From assembly GCF_022447245.1 (NCBI RefSeq), contig NZ_JAKVBC010000017.1:1-64000 (forward strand): a stretch of DNA of 64,000 nt. The letters are read 5' to 3'. Both the position numbers and the translations under genes were made by a program. The DNA is from Kordia sp. (GTDB lineage Bacteria > Bacteroidota > Bacteroidia > Flavobacteriales > Flavobacteriaceae). The notes beneath the pieces were generated by a model. It did not search any database, was not told where the DNA came from, and saw only the letters and a list, made by a program, of their open reading frames with translations. Every line of letters begins with the position of its first letter. Position 1 is the stretch's first letter. Positions 45,147 to 54,339 of the stretch are shown in pieces.

Positions 45147-45899
45147 TTATTTACAAACAAATATCTGTTTATCTGAAGTATCTGAAAAGGCTTCTTCTTC
45201 AAAAGAACCAAATTTATGAAGAATCTTAAAATCATTCCATTGTAAATACGCGTCTAATTCTTGCGGAAAAAACATACGCATGTCTAAGTTTTGAATAGAA
45301 TCAAATTTTCCATTGATAAAGTAGTGCCATTCTATACGATTGATCTGTGTTTTAGATTGATACTGCATAATTTCCTTTATCAAAATTTCTCTGTCATCGT
45401 CTGTTTTATAGTGAGCAATTTCTTTGAGCTCTTTGCCACTTTGTGCGATAAATTGAATGTTTGGATTGAAGCAATCGAATATAAAAACTCCATCTTTTTT
45501 AAGATGTTTTTTGACAGTTTGTAATGTTTGAAACAAATCGTCATTCGTATATAAATGATGTATGGAATTGAATGGAATAAAGATAAGGTCGTACTGTTGA
45601 GGTAAGTCTAGTGCACGCATATCAGCTTCTATAAACTCAATGTTTAAATTAGCTTCAGCTGCTTTTATAGTTGCTTTTTCCAACATAGAAGCGGTAATAT
45701 CTACACCTGTAATATCAAAACCTTCTTTTGCTAGTGGAATGGTGAGTCTGCCTGTTCCACAACACAATTCTAAAATACGTGCGTCTTTATTTTTGGACAA
45801 CCAACGTTTGTAAAATGGCAAATCGTTCATATTGGTGTTCATGCTATCATAGATACTTGCGTCATAGATGAGGTTGCCGACGTTATAGGTATTTTTCAT
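45147..45899 (-). CDS. Class I SAM-dependent methyltransferase
   Basis: 250 residues. ILELCCGTGRLTIPLAKEG is the SAM-binding motif I, DITGVDITASML is motif II, FIEADMRALDLPQQYDLIFI carries the acidic residue and motif IV-like stretch. The C-terminal part is a mixed sheet typical of Methyltransf_25-type enzymes. Substrate unknown. It starts 12 bp after the stop of the upstream gene at 45912, so the two are probably one operon. Confidence 0.85.
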   Translation of the reverse strand: MKNTYNVGNLIYDASIYDSMNTNMNDLPFYKRWLSKNKDARILELCCGTGRLTIPLAKEGFDITGVDITASMLEKATIKAAEANLNIEFIEADMRALDLPQQYDLIFIPFNSIHHLYTNDDLFQTLQTVKKHLKKDGVFIFDCFNPNIQFIAQSGKELKEIAHYKTDDDREILIKEIMQYQSKTQINRIEWHYFINGKFDSIQNLDMRMFFPQELDAYLQWNDFKILHKFGSFEEEAFSDTSDKQIFVCK

Positions 45900-45911
45900 A
45901 TAAATTGAAAC

Positions 45912-46268
45912 TTATTCGATAAGTTTTGCATAGTCTTCTTTTACGTCTGCATCAATTACAACACCAACTTGCCCTCCGTAGAGACGATCATTTCGATCTT
46001 TTTTAGGTCCAGAAATCCAAAACTCGTCTCCGCTTTCCACATCAAAAAAATTAGCTTTAAAGCCACTTCCTTTAAGGCTTCTAAATTTACGTCCTCTGTA
46101 ATAGAGTGTTTTCCCTGATTTTGAAAAATATACTCTACCAATTCTAGCGCTTCCTTCAATATCTGTAGATTTATCTTCGATGTACATAATTCGAGATCGC
46201 TCTAGTTTGAATTCTTTTGGTAATTCTTCGTCCAAGGAGATTTCGGATATATTATATTCTGAGTTCAT
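45912..46268 (-). CDS. Conserved hypothetical protein, 118 aa
   Basis: A soluble protein with a conserved core: RIMYIEDKSTDIEGSARIG, KTLYYRGRKFRSLKGSGFK and YGGQVGVVIDADVKEDYAKL. Bacteroidetes and other relatives are sometimes mislabelled deoxyxylulose-phosphate synthase (recalled); no such domain is present. It is upstream of and close to the SAM methyltransferase. A 17-bp palindrome lies 32 bp upstream of the start. Confidence 0.75.
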   Translation of the reverse strand: MNSEYNISEISLDEELPKEFKLERSRIMYIEDKSTDIEGSARIGRVYFSKSGKTLYYRGRKFRSLKGSGFKANFFDVESGDEFWISGPKKDRNDRLYGGQVGVVIDADVKEDYAKLIE

Positions 46269-46614
46269 TTTGGTATTTTTAAGTCAATTCTATTTCATTG
46301 CGTATTGTCAATACGCGTTCATTCTTTCCAAAGGTAAATTATTTCGTATAATCTTACAATTTTATTTTAGAGTGAAGTTTCTTATTCCTCCTTTGTTTAC
46401 AAAACAATACCATGCCAATATAATCAACACTTATGTGTTAATTTTTTACGCTTAGATTATTACGAAATTATATGGTTAGTTTCTTTTTCAACTTTGTTGA
46501 GTTATCAGAAATAAATAATTCGATTGAGTAGCTATATGTATTTATCTCTGATTATAAAGGCGGAAATCTGAAAAGTCTGTGTTAAACAGAGTAGGAAAAC
46601 TAAAAAAATAATTA
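46269..46614. other. Intergenic, little seen
   Basis: AT-rich spacer between divergent transcription units. The only distinct structure is the palindrome at 46300-46316. Confidence 0.5.
46300..46316. promoter_or_regulatory. 17-bp palindrome upstream of hypothetical gene
   Basis: GCGTATTGTCAATACGC has perfect 8-bp arms around a single T. Its place 32 bp before a start codon is compatible with an operator. No regulator can be assigned. Confidence 0.4.
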
Positions 46615-46971
46615 ATGAAAGCAATACATCATGTTCAAACTGAAATTACAGAAGATTCTTTTCCTATTCCAGGGAATGGGGTAACATTTAGCAAAGTTGA
46701 TAATAATATACCAGGTTATATTAAGGCTACATTTACTAGAGCTTTTAAAAGTATTCCTGCAACATTCGCAAATGGAATTGATTCAGGTAAAGTAGCCGGA
46801 TTTAAAAATATAGTAATTACTTTTGGAGAAGTCTCTACTACTGAAGCTGTATTTTAGATATCACAAATAAATAATCAGAATACGTTGACTAGTTTTTCCT
46901 TTTTTGCAATTGGAACTGGTGTAACAGAACAATATATAACAAAATGCCATCTCATTGAGATGGCGTTTTAA
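46615..46971 (+). pseudogene. Small lectin-like protein interrupted by in-frame TAG
   Basis: An 80-codon frame (MKAIHHVQTEITEDSFPIPG, FTRAFKSIPATFANGIDSGK, FKNIVITFGEVSTTEAVF) ends in TAG at 46855-46857 but continues in frame with ISQINNQNTLTSFSFFAIGTG to TAA at 46969-46971, inside the following terminator stem. The continuation looks like the next strands of the same beta-sandwich. The segment FxxAFxSIPATFA recalls the H-type lectin fold, but this is weak. Likely a nonsense-disrupted gene; a functional 80-residue product is also possible. Confidence 0.5.
46941..46969 (+). terminator. Rho-independent terminator
   Basis: AAAATGCCATCTC pairs with GAGATGGCGTTTT around ATT, followed by TTAATTTTTTTT. 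It ends the lectin-like gene transcript. Confidence 0.85.
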
Positions 46972-47013
46972 TTTTTTTTGATTGTTTCTTTTGTTATTGA
47001 CTTCGTCGAATCT

Positions 47014-47081
47014 TTGCCTTCCTGCGAAGGCAAGAATCTGTTTTTAGTTTGTTTGTGAGCACGAGTTCGAAAACTTGTGCT
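47014..47081. repeat. Two small inverted repeats of intergenic-repeat type
   Basis: TTGCCTTC-CTGC-GAAGGCAA at 47014-47033 and AGCACGAGTT-CGAA-AACTTGTGCT near 47057-47081 are neighbouring hairpins. The first resembles a sequence common between genes in Flavobacteria (CTGCGAAGGCAAGAATC). They probably are remnants of dispersed palindromic repeats. Confidence 0.55.
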
Positions 47082-47141
47082 AGCGTGGGGTTTTAAGAAG
47101 AAAAAGTAGTTGTTTATGAGCAAAAAATAAAAACTTTTACT

Positions 47142-47528
47142 TTGCACTTTATTTTTTACAACTATGTTAGTGGACAAGTTGTAGACGTTGTAACTGGTCT
47201 TACTAATCCTTATTCAATACTAACAAAACAAAACACGCTTTACATTGCAGAAAGTAATGGTAATAAAATTTCTAAAATTGATATTACCTTAAGTGTTGAC
47301 GAAGTTCAAAAAGAAAAGGTAAAGTTATTTCCTAATTCATCATCTCGATATCTTAATGTTTCTGGGTTTGCTAAAAATGAAAAATTTAGAATAATAAGCC
47401 TTACTGGAAAATTAATTTTAGTAGGAACACTTTTAGAAGACAATAAAATCGATCTTACAGGAATAAATTCTGGTGTGTATTTTATCAAATTCAGTAACGG
47501 AACAGTAAAAAAGTTTGTGAAACAATAA
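47142..47528 (+). pseudogene. Orphan C-terminal end of a T9SS-secreted NHL-type protein
   Basis: The frame begins with half an NHL/SMP-like blade (VVDVVTGLTNPYSILTKQNTLYIAESNGNKISKIDI), then goes straight into a type A T9SS sorting domain: VKLFPNSSSRYLNVSG, FRIISLTGKLILVG, NSGVYFIKFSNGTVKKFVKQ. No signal peptide and no proper start are present, only a TTG in a non-coding context. Full proteins have a signal peptide and several blades. The 5' part has therefore been lost, and the sequence just before it contains dispersed repeats. Confidence 0.75.
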
Positions 47529-47583
47529 GAATATAATGAAATATTTATAGTAAAGTTTAAGAACATTAAAAGTAATTATACAA

Positions 47584-47610
47584 AAAAGCCATCTCAGCGA
47601 GATGACTTTT
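47584..47610 (+). terminator. Rho-independent terminator
   Basis: AAAAGCCATCTC pairs with GAGATGACTTTT around AGC, followed by T/A-rich sequence. It follows the T9SS fragment by 55 bp and resembles the terminator at 46941. Confidence 0.75.
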
Positions 47611-47666
47611 AACAAACAACTAAATTCTAAAACCTAAATAGTGTGTTTAGAATTATCTTTAATATT

Positions 47667-49481
47667 TTAGAAACAATATGCGTTTTCTGCGTTCATTTTG
47701 TCTGCAATTGTGTTGCGTAAGGCAACTACATTTGGCAGGTTTGTATACTTTGTGAAACGCTTTAATCCCATTAACATCATACGTTGCTCATCACCTTCAG
47801 CGAAAGAAATAATTCCTTCTTTAGCTTTGGTTGTGATTTTTTCAATCGCGTTGAATAGATTTAAACGTGTCATAGCAATTTGAACTTCTTGAGAATCTTC
47901 ACCGAAACGCTTTGCATTCTTCTCTGTACGTAAGATAGCTGATTCAACCATGTAGATTTCAATTAAGATATCAGCAGCAGCCATTAACAATTGTTGGTGC
48001 TCTTCTAATTGTGGACCAAACTTCTGAACAGCTGATCCAGCAACCATTAAGAATACTTTCTTCAATTTCGCTACCATTTCTTTTTCTTCTGAGAATAATT
48101 CAGAGTAATCTGGCGTATCGAATGAAGGAATTCCCATTAATTCATCCGCTACTTTCATAGCAGGCTCTAATAGGTTTACATGCCCTTTCATAGCTTTCTT
48201 AACCAACATTCCAACTGCTAACATTCTGTTGATTTCATTTGTACCTTCATAGATGCGAGAAATACGCGCATCTCTCCAAGCTGATTCCATTGGTGTATCT
48301 GCAGAGAATCCCATTCCTCCAAAGATTTGGATACCTTCGTCTGTTACATTTTGGATATCTTCTGAGATTTTTACTTTTAAGATAGAACACTCAATTGCGT
48401 ATTCTTCTACACCTTTTAATTCAGCTTCTTGGTGTGTATTTCCTTCTGATTCACGAATTGCAATACGATCTTCAATGTTTTTGGCAGCACGGTAACATGC
48501 AGATTCACCAACGTAACAAGAAGTTGCCATTTCGGCTAATTTTGCTTTGATAGCTCCAAAGTTAGCAATAGGAGTTTTGAACTGAATACGTTCGTTTGCA
48601 TATTTTGTAGCTTCTGTAATCACACGACGTTGTGCATCTAAACAAGCAGCAGCTAATTTGATACGTCCAACATTTAATGCATTCATTGCAATTTTGAAAC
48701 CATTTCCTCTTTCAGAAAGCATGTTTTCTACAGGAACTTTTGTTTCGTTAAAGAATACCTGACGGGTAGAAGAGGAGTGAATACCTAATTTGTGTTCTTC
48801 TTCTCCTAAGGTCATTCCGTTAGGATTGTCTTTGTCATATTCTACAATAAATCCTGTGATATTTTTGTCATCTTCAATACGCGCGAATACAATAAATGTT
48901 TCAGCAAAACCTGCATTTGAAATCCACATTTTTTGTCCAGAAATCAAGTAGTGCGTTCCATCTTCAGATAAAACCGCTTTTGTTTTTCCAGAGTTTGCAT
49001 CCGATCCAGCTCCTGGCTCTGTCAAACAGTAAGCTCCAAATTTTTCACCCATCGCTAGTGTAGGAACATATTTTTGCTTTTGCTCTTCCGTTCCGTATAA
49101 GGTAATTGGCATGGTTCCAATTCCTGTATGCGCTCCAAAAGCTGTGGCAATAGATCCAGTGGCACCAGAGATATAATCACATACTAACATCGTAGAAACA
49201 AATCCCATTCCCATTCCGTCATACTTTTCAGGAACTGCAATTCCTAAAAATCCAAGTTCACCTGCCTTACGCATCACTTCTTCTGTCAATGCATAATCTT
49301 TCTTTTCAAAACGTTCTTTATTTGGCCAAACTTCACGATCAACGAACTCTTTTACAGATTCTTTCATCATGATTTGCTCCTCAGAAAAATCTTCAGGAGT
49401 AAATACGTCTTCACATTTTGTTTCTTTTACTAGGAACTGTCCTCCGCGTAAGATGTCTTTGTTTATTGCTTCTGTGCTCAT
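47667..49481 (-). CDS. Acyl-CoA dehydrogenase family protein
   Basis: 604 residues. The acyl-CoA dehydrogenase core has YCLTEPGAGSDANSGKTKA, MWISNAGFAETFIVFARI, the FAD/substrate segments IHSSSTRQVFFNETKVP and LNVGRIKLAAACLDAQRR, and IYEGTNEINRMLAVGM with the catalytic Glu. A ~190-residue C-terminal extension, as in very-long-chain enzymes, follows. It performs the first, FAD-dependent step of beta-oxidation. It is the last gene of a minus-strand fatty-acid cluster. Confidence 0.92.
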   Translation of the reverse strand: MSTEAINKDILRGGQFLVKETKCEDVFTPEDFSEEQIMMKESVKEFVDREVWPNKERFEKKDYALTEEVMRKAGELGFLGIAVPEKYDGMGMGFVSTMLVCDYISGATGSIATAFGAHTGIGTMPITLYGTEEQKQKYVPTLAMGEKFGAYCLTEPGAGSDANSGKTKAVLSEDGTHYLISGQKMWISNAGFAETFIVFARIEDDKNITGFIVEYDKDNPNGMTLGEEEHKLGIHSSSTRQVFFNETKVPVENMLSERGNGFKIAMNALNVGRIKLAAACLDAQRRVITEATKYANERIQFKTPIANFGAIKAKLAEMATSCYVGESACYRAAKNIEDRIAIRESEGNTHQEAELKGVEEYAIECSILKVKISEDIQNVTDEGIQIFGGMGFSADTPMESAWRDARISRIYEGTNEINRMLAVGMLVKKAMKGHVNLLEPAMKVADELMGIPSFDTPDYSELFSEEKEMVAKLKKVFLMVAGSAVQKFGPQLEEHQQLLMAAADILIEIYMVESAILRTEKNAKRFGEDSQEVQIAMTRLNLFNAIEKITTKAKEGIISFAEGDEQRMMLMGLKRFTKYTNLPNVVALRNTIADKMNAENAYCF

Positions 49482-49519
49482 GTGTTTAATATTTTAAATG
49501 TTGGATGTTCAATTTTGAA

Positions 49520-49880
49520 TTATTTTAAATTCTGTTGGCTTGTTTTAACAATCTTCGTGATAATGTTAATTAACTGTTCAACTTCTTTCAACGGTATGTC
49601 AACACTTATGTTTGTTATATTTGATTTATGTAATAATTGTAGCCAATATTTGGTTTCTCTTGCTTCTTTTGATGCGCTTGATATTTTGTGTGCGAAATCT
49701 TTTTTTTGAGAATGCAGCAGAAGATTTTTGAACATTTGCTCCGATACTTGTACCACTTCTCAGTAGTTGTTTCGAAATGAGAAATTCATTATCTGCCTGT
49801 AATTCTTTATAGAGTTGAATAATTTTTAATGCGAATTCAAAGCTTTTCTCAGCAATTTTGCTTTCTTTTTTGATAGCCAC
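49520..49880 (-). pseudogene. Four-helix bundle protein (23S rRNA-intervening type), frameshifted at A8
   Basis: One frame gives SFEFALKIIQLYKELQADN and LLRSGTSIGANVQKSSAAFSKK; the continuation SKKDFAHKISSASKEARETKYWLQLL is in the adjacent frame. Joined, they make a normal ~120-residue four-helix bundle protein. The switch falls in a run of eight A near 49707 (+ strand T8); seven would restore the frame. A real mutation, phase variation or a read error are all possible. Confidence 0.75.
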
Positions 49881-49910
49881 AATTCAACATTCAAAATTCA
49901 ACATCTAACA

Positions 49911-51101
49911 TTAGTTCAAAAACTCATAGATCCCCGCTGCACCTTGACCTGTACCTACGCACATGGTTACCATTCCGTATTTCCCTTGCATGTTTTGCTT
50001 GCGCATTTCGTCAAATAACTGCACTGATAATTTTCCTCCTGTACAGCCTAATGGATGTCCTAAAGCGATGGCACCACCATTTACATTGATGATGTCTGGG
50101 TTAAGACCTAATTCTCTGATTACAGCTATTGATTGTGATGCAAATGCTTCATTTAACTCAATTAAAGAGATTTGATCCTGTGTCAGTCCAGCTTGCTTTA
50201 ATGCTTTTGGTATAGCAGCAACTGGTCCAATTCCCATGATACGTGGTGGAACTCCAGCAGCAGCATAACTTACCATACGTGCTACAGGCTCAAGATTTAA
50301 TTCTTTTACCATATCTTCACTCATGACCATTACAAAAGCAGCACCGTCACTTGTTTGCGATGAGTTACCAGCTGTTACACTTCCGCCTTGAGCGAATACG
50401 GGACGAAGTTTAGCCAATGCAGCAATGCTTGTTCCTTTACGAGGTCCTTCATCTTTTGTAACAGTGTATTTTTTACTTGCTTTCTTACCGTTTTCGTTAA
50501 TATATGTTTGTTCGACATCAATTGGTACAATTTGATCTTGGAAACGATCTTCAGCCAATGCTTTTAAAGCTTTCATATGAGATTTGTAGGCAAATTCATC
50601 TTGATCTTCACGAGAAACTTTAAATTGATCTGCCACAGCTTCTGCAGTATTTCCCATTCCCCAATAATAATCTTCATGACCTGCATTTACAATGTCATAG
50701 TTTAATTCGGTTTTGAATCCTGTCATTGGTACAGAACTCATGCTTTCTGTTCCTCCAGCAATGATACAATCGGCCATTCCTGATTGGATTTTAGCGACTG
50801 CCATTCCGATGGTTTCTAATCCTGATGAACAGAAACGGTTTACCGTTACTCCAGGAACATCTTCTACTTTTAATCCCATTAAAGAGATTAAACGTGCCAT
50901 GTTTAATCCTTGTGAACCTTCTGGCATTGCATTTCCTACAATAACATCGTCAATTCGTTTTACGTCAAATTCAGGTAACTGCTTGATCATATACTGAATC
51001 GTTTCGGCAGCTAACTCGTCCGCTCTTTTGAATCGGAAAACCCCTTTTTTAGATTTCCCAACTGCGGTTCTATATCCTTTTACTATATATGCTGTTTTCA
51101 T
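49911..51101 (-). CDS. Acetyl-CoA C-acyltransferase (thiolase)
   Basis: 396 residues. The active-site Cys lies in TVNRFCSSGLETIGMAVA (~residue 90); GGTESMSSVPMTG, the His motif NVNGGAIALGHPLGCTG and the second Cys in TMCVGTGQGAAGIYEF are all intact. It catalyses the final thiolytic step of beta-oxidation. It is followed upstream by the hydroxyacyl-CoA dehydrogenase gene on the same strand, 83 bp away. Confidence 0.93.
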   Translation of the reverse strand: MKTAYIVKGYRTAVGKSKKGVFRFKRADELAAETIQYMIKQLPEFDVKRIDDVIVGNAMPEGSQGLNMARLISLMGLKVEDVPGVTVNRFCSSGLETIGMAVAKIQSGMADCIIAGGTESMSSVPMTGFKTELNYDIVNAGHEDYYWGMGNTAEAVADQFKVSREDQDEFAYKSHMKALKALAEDRFQDQIVPIDVEQTYINENGKKASKKYTVTKDEGPRKGTSIAALAKLRPVFAQGGSVTAGNSSQTSDGAAFVMVMSEDMVKELNLEPVARMVSYAAAGVPPRIMGIGPVAAIPKALKQAGLTQDQISLIELNEAFASQSIAVIRELGLNPDIINVNGGAIALGHPLGCTGGKLSVQLFDEMRKQNMQGKYGMVTMCVGTGQGAAGIYEFLN

Positions 51102-51184
51102 TTTGTCTTTGATTTTTAGAGTATTAGATTTTTAGATATGTTAGATTCCAAAATATTAATAAGTTATCTAACTGTCTAAGAATA

Positions 51185-53590
51185 CTAGTTTCTCAACGGT
51201 TTCCCTGTTTTTAACATGTGTTGAATACGTTCTAAGGTTTTACGCTCAGTACATAAACTTAAGAATGCTTCACGCTCAAGATCTAATAAGTAATCTTCAC
51301 TTACTAAAGAAGGTTCAGATAAATCACCACCAGCCATTACATAGGCAAGTTTGTTAGCAATTTTCTTATCGTGTTCAGAGATGTATCTACTTGCTTCCAT
51401 GGCGTCTGTTCCTACTAAGAACATACCTAAAGCTTGTTTTCCAAGAACTTTTACATCTTTTCTGCGAGCTGGTTGTGTATATCCAGATTCCGCCATTAAT
51501 TTCGCATGTGCTTTTGCCGTTGCGATTTGACGATCTTTGTTTACCACAACAATGTCTTTTCCTTTTTGTAAAACACCCATGTCAAATGCTTCATATGCAG
51601 AAGTAGCTACTTTTGCCATTCCAATAGTTAGGAAGTATTCTTGTAGTACGTTTAATTCTACATCACCTTTTCTAAACGTATCCGAAGCTCTCATCGCCAT
51701 TTCTTTAGAACCTCCACCGCCAGGAATTACTCCGACACCAAATTCTACTAAACCAATATACGTTTCAGCAGCTGCAACCACTTTATCAGCATGCATTGAA
51801 AGCTCACATCCACCACCAAGTGTCATTCCGTGAGGCGCAACCACTACAGGAATAGAAGAGTAGCGTGCACGCATCATTGTGTTTTGGAACATCTTGATAG
51901 CCATATTTAACTCATCATATTCTTGCTCTACAGCCATCATGAAAATCATACCGATGTTTGCACCAACAGAGAAATTCGCCGCTTGGTTACCAATTACTAA
52001 TCCTTGGAAATCTTTTTCAGCCAAATCAATAGCTTTGTTGATTCCTTGTAACACGCCACCACCAATTGTATTCATTTTAGATTGGAATTCTAAGTTGATG
52101 ATTCCGTCTCCTAAGTCTTCAATAACTGCTTCACTGTTTTTCCAAACTTCATTTGACTTACGGATGTTATCTAAAATGATGAATGCATCTTGACCAGGTT
52201 TCTTTGTTTGTGCTTTTGCAGGAATGTCGTAGTAATACGTAGCGCCATCTTTTACGGTGTAGAAGCTCTTTTCTCCTGCAGCAACCATTTCTGTTACCCA
52301 AGAAGCAGGTTCTAAACCTTCCGCTTTCATCAATTCAATACCTTTTTCGATTCCTACAGCATCCCAAATTTCGAAAGGACCATTTTCCCATCCGAAACCT
52401 GCTTTCATAGCATCATCAATTCGGTATAATTCATCAGAGATTTCAGGAATTCTATTTTGTACATATGCAAACATTGCTGCAAAGTTTTTACGGTAGAATT
52501 CTCCTGCTTTATCTTTTCCGCCAACTAATACTTTAAAGCGATCAATTGGTTTGTCGATTGTTTTTGTTAATTCAAGAGTAGCAAATTTTGCTCTTTTCTT
52601 CTCACGATATTCCATCGTGTCTAAGTCTAATGAAAGGATTTCTTTTTTTCCTTCTGAATTGACTGTTTTTTTATAGAAACCTTGCTTTGTTTTGCTACCT
52701 AACCATTTGTTTTCCATCATTTTTTCGATGAAACCTGGCAACTTAAATAAGTCGTGTGCTTCGTCATCTGGACAGTTGTTGTAGATTCCGTTAGCAACGT
52801 GTACTAAAGTATCTAATCCTACCACATCAACTGTACGGAACGTAGCTGATTTTGGACGACCAATTACAGGACCAGTTAATTTATCTACTTCTTCTATGGT
52901 TAATCCAAGTTCTTTTACTTGGTGGAATAGACTTTGAATACCGAAGATTCCAATTCTGTTTCCAATAAAAGCTGGTGTATCTTTTGCTAATACAGACGTT
53001 TTTCCAAGGAATTTTTCTCCATACATCATTAAGAAGTCTGTTACTTCTTGCTTACAGTTTGGACCTGGAACAACTTCGAATAATTTTAAGTAACGAGGCG
53101 GATTGAAGAAGTGTGTTACCGCGAAGTGTTGTTGAAAATCTTCGCTACGTCCTTCGTTCATAAATTGAATAGGAATACCAGAGGTATTAGACGTAATTAA
53201 CGTACCTGGTTTTCTGTGCTTTTCAACTTGCTCAAATACTTTTTGTTTGATGTCTAAACGTTCTACTACAACCTCAATAATCCAGTCGACATCTTTTATT
53301 TTATGAATATCATCTGTTAAATTTCCAGTAGAAATTCGGTTTGCAAATTTCTGTGAATAAATAGGAGATGGTTTTGATTTAAGAGACGCTTTCAGATTGT
53401 CGTTTACCAATCTATTACGTACAATTTTATCTTCAAGCGTTAAACCTTTCGCTTGTTCTTTTTCGTTAAGTTCAAAAGGCACTATGTCTAATAGTAAAAC
53501 CTCGACTCCGATATTGGCAAAATGACAGGCAATTCCAGAACCCATAATTCCAGAACCGATTACTGCTATTTTGTTAATTGGTCGCTTCAT
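51185..53590 (-). CDS. 3-hydroxyacyl-CoA dehydrogenase / enoyl-CoA hydratase fusion
   Basis: The start is placed at MKRPINKIAVIGSGIMGSG (an in-frame ATG 10 codons upstream is less likely). The N-terminal NAD-binding GxGxxG domain and HFFNPPRYLKLFEVVPGP are those of 3-hydroxyacyl-CoA dehydrogenase, with the second half at KTKQGFYKK. The C-terminal crotonase-like domain has GANIGMIFMMAV, PHGMTLGGGCELSMHAD and FGVGVIPGGGGSKEMA. ~800 residues, dehydrogenase first, as in the FadB-like Bacteroidetes enzymes. It performs hydration and oxidation in beta-oxidation. It lies between the MarR gene and thiolase. Confidence 0.92.
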   Translation of the reverse strand: MKRPINKIAVIGSGIMGSGIACHFANIGVEVLLLDIVPFELNEKEQAKGLTLEDKIVRNRLVNDNLKASLKSKPSPIYSQKFANRISTGNLTDDIHKIKDVDWIIEVVVERLDIKQKVFEQVEKHRKPGTLITSNTSGIPIQFMNEGRSEDFQQHFAVTHFFNPPRYLKLFEVVPGPNCKQEVTDFLMMYGEKFLGKTSVLAKDTPAFIGNRIGIFGIQSLFHQVKELGLTIEEVDKLTGPVIGRPKSATFRTVDVVGLDTLVHVANGIYNNCPDDEAHDLFKLPGFIEKMMENKWLGSKTKQGFYKKTVNSEGKKEILSLDLDTMEYREKKRAKFATLELTKTIDKPIDRFKVLVGGKDKAGEFYRKNFAAMFAYVQNRIPEISDELYRIDDAMKAGFGWENGPFEIWDAVGIEKGIELMKAEGLEPASWVTEMVAAGEKSFYTVKDGATYYYDIPAKAQTKKPGQDAFIILDNIRKSNEVWKNSEAVIEDLGDGIINLEFQSKMNTIGGGVLQGINKAIDLAEKDFQGLVIGNQAANFSVGANIGMIFMMAVEQEYDELNMAIKMFQNTMMRARYSSIPVVVAPHGMTLGGGCELSMHADKVVAAAETYIGLVEFGVGVIPGGGGSKEMAMRASDTFRKGDVELNVLQEYFLTIGMAKVATSAYEAFDMGVLQKGKDIVVVNKDRQIATAKAHAKLMAESGYTQPARRKDVKVLGKQALGMFLVGTDAMEASRYISEHDKKIANKLAYVMAGGDLSEPSLVSEDYLLDLEREAFLSLCTERKTLERIQHMLKTGKPLRN

Positions 53591-53669
53591 CTTTTTTTCA
53601 ATTTTTAAATTGTTAGGCAAAATTTACTTTGTAATGAATAAGTAGATTTTTAGTATGCTTTTTTGGTTA

Positions 53670-54137
53670 TTATTTATTTTCTGTAGTTGCTTCTATTTCA
53701 TCATCAGTATATATCTTCTTGTTACTGATGAGTTCTAGAATGACTTCTGAGACTTCATAGAAGTGTTTGAGTTTTTCTTCTTCAATATTAGCGCGAATTG
53801 CGTCGTTAAAGCGTAATACGGTGGTTCGAGAAACATCTCTCATTTCTTTTCCGAAATCAGTTAAACATATTAATACGCTCCGTCCATCTTTAGGATTCTT
53901 TTTTCTGTAGATAAGTCCTTTTTCTTCCATACCTTTTAGGGTACGTGATAGGCTAGTGGCTTCCATACCCATTTTTGGGCCTAGCGCAGTAGATGGTGTT
54001 CCTTCTTCTTGATCAATACTAAGTAATGTGAAACCTGTTGCCATTGTGCTGCCGTATTTTCCTGCCTCCTCATTGTACATTTTGGAGATGGCTTGCCATG
54101 TAGCTCGCATTACATGATCTATTGTTTTTTCTTTCAT
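53670..54137 (-). CDS. MarR-family transcriptional regulator
   Basis: 155 residues. The winged helix shows GPKMGMEATSLSRTLKGMEEKGLIYRKKNPKDGRSVLI, the classic MarR recognition helix and wing. It lies at the head of the beta-oxidation genes on the same strand and has an 18-bp perfect palindrome 33 bp upstream of its start. It probably represses the cluster and itself in response to an acyl-CoA or fatty acid (inference). Confidence 0.9.
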   Translation of the reverse strand: MKEKTIDHVMRATWQAISKMYNEEAGKYGSTMATGFTLLSIDQEEGTPSTALGPKMGMEATSLSRTLKGMEEKGLIYRKKNPKDGRSVLICLTDFGKEMRDVSRTTVLRFNDAIRANIEEEKLKHFYEVSEVILELISNKKIYTDDEIEATTENK

Positions 54138-54170
54138 ATAGTTGTTTGTGCTTCAAATATATGAAAAAAA

Positions 54171-54188
54171 TACTATGCATGCATAGTA
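54171..54188. promoter_or_regulatory. 18-bp perfect palindrome (MarR operator candidate)
   Basis: TACTATGCATGCATAGTA reads the same on both strands. It lies 33 bp upstream of the MarR start codon, the expected position for an autoregulatory operator. No second copy was seen upstream of the ligase or hydratase genes. Confidence 0.7.
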
Positions 54189-54302
54189 AAATGAAAAATA
54201 ATTTTATGAATTTGTCAAAAAATTAATACTTGTAGTAATAGAATGATAGAAAATACCCGTAAAATCGAGAATTTTAGATATTTATTGATATACCATAAAT
54301 TA

Positions 54303-54333
54303 AAAAACCGTCCAATTTTACTTGAACGGTTTA
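54303..54333 (-). terminator. Terminator of the acyl-CoA ligase gene
   Basis: ACCGTCCAA pairs with TTGAACGGT with one mismatch, flanked by A/T; on the minus strand it is followed by TTTTTTAATTT. It is 6 bp after the ligase stop. Confidence 0.75.
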
Positions 54334-54339
54334 AGGTAT

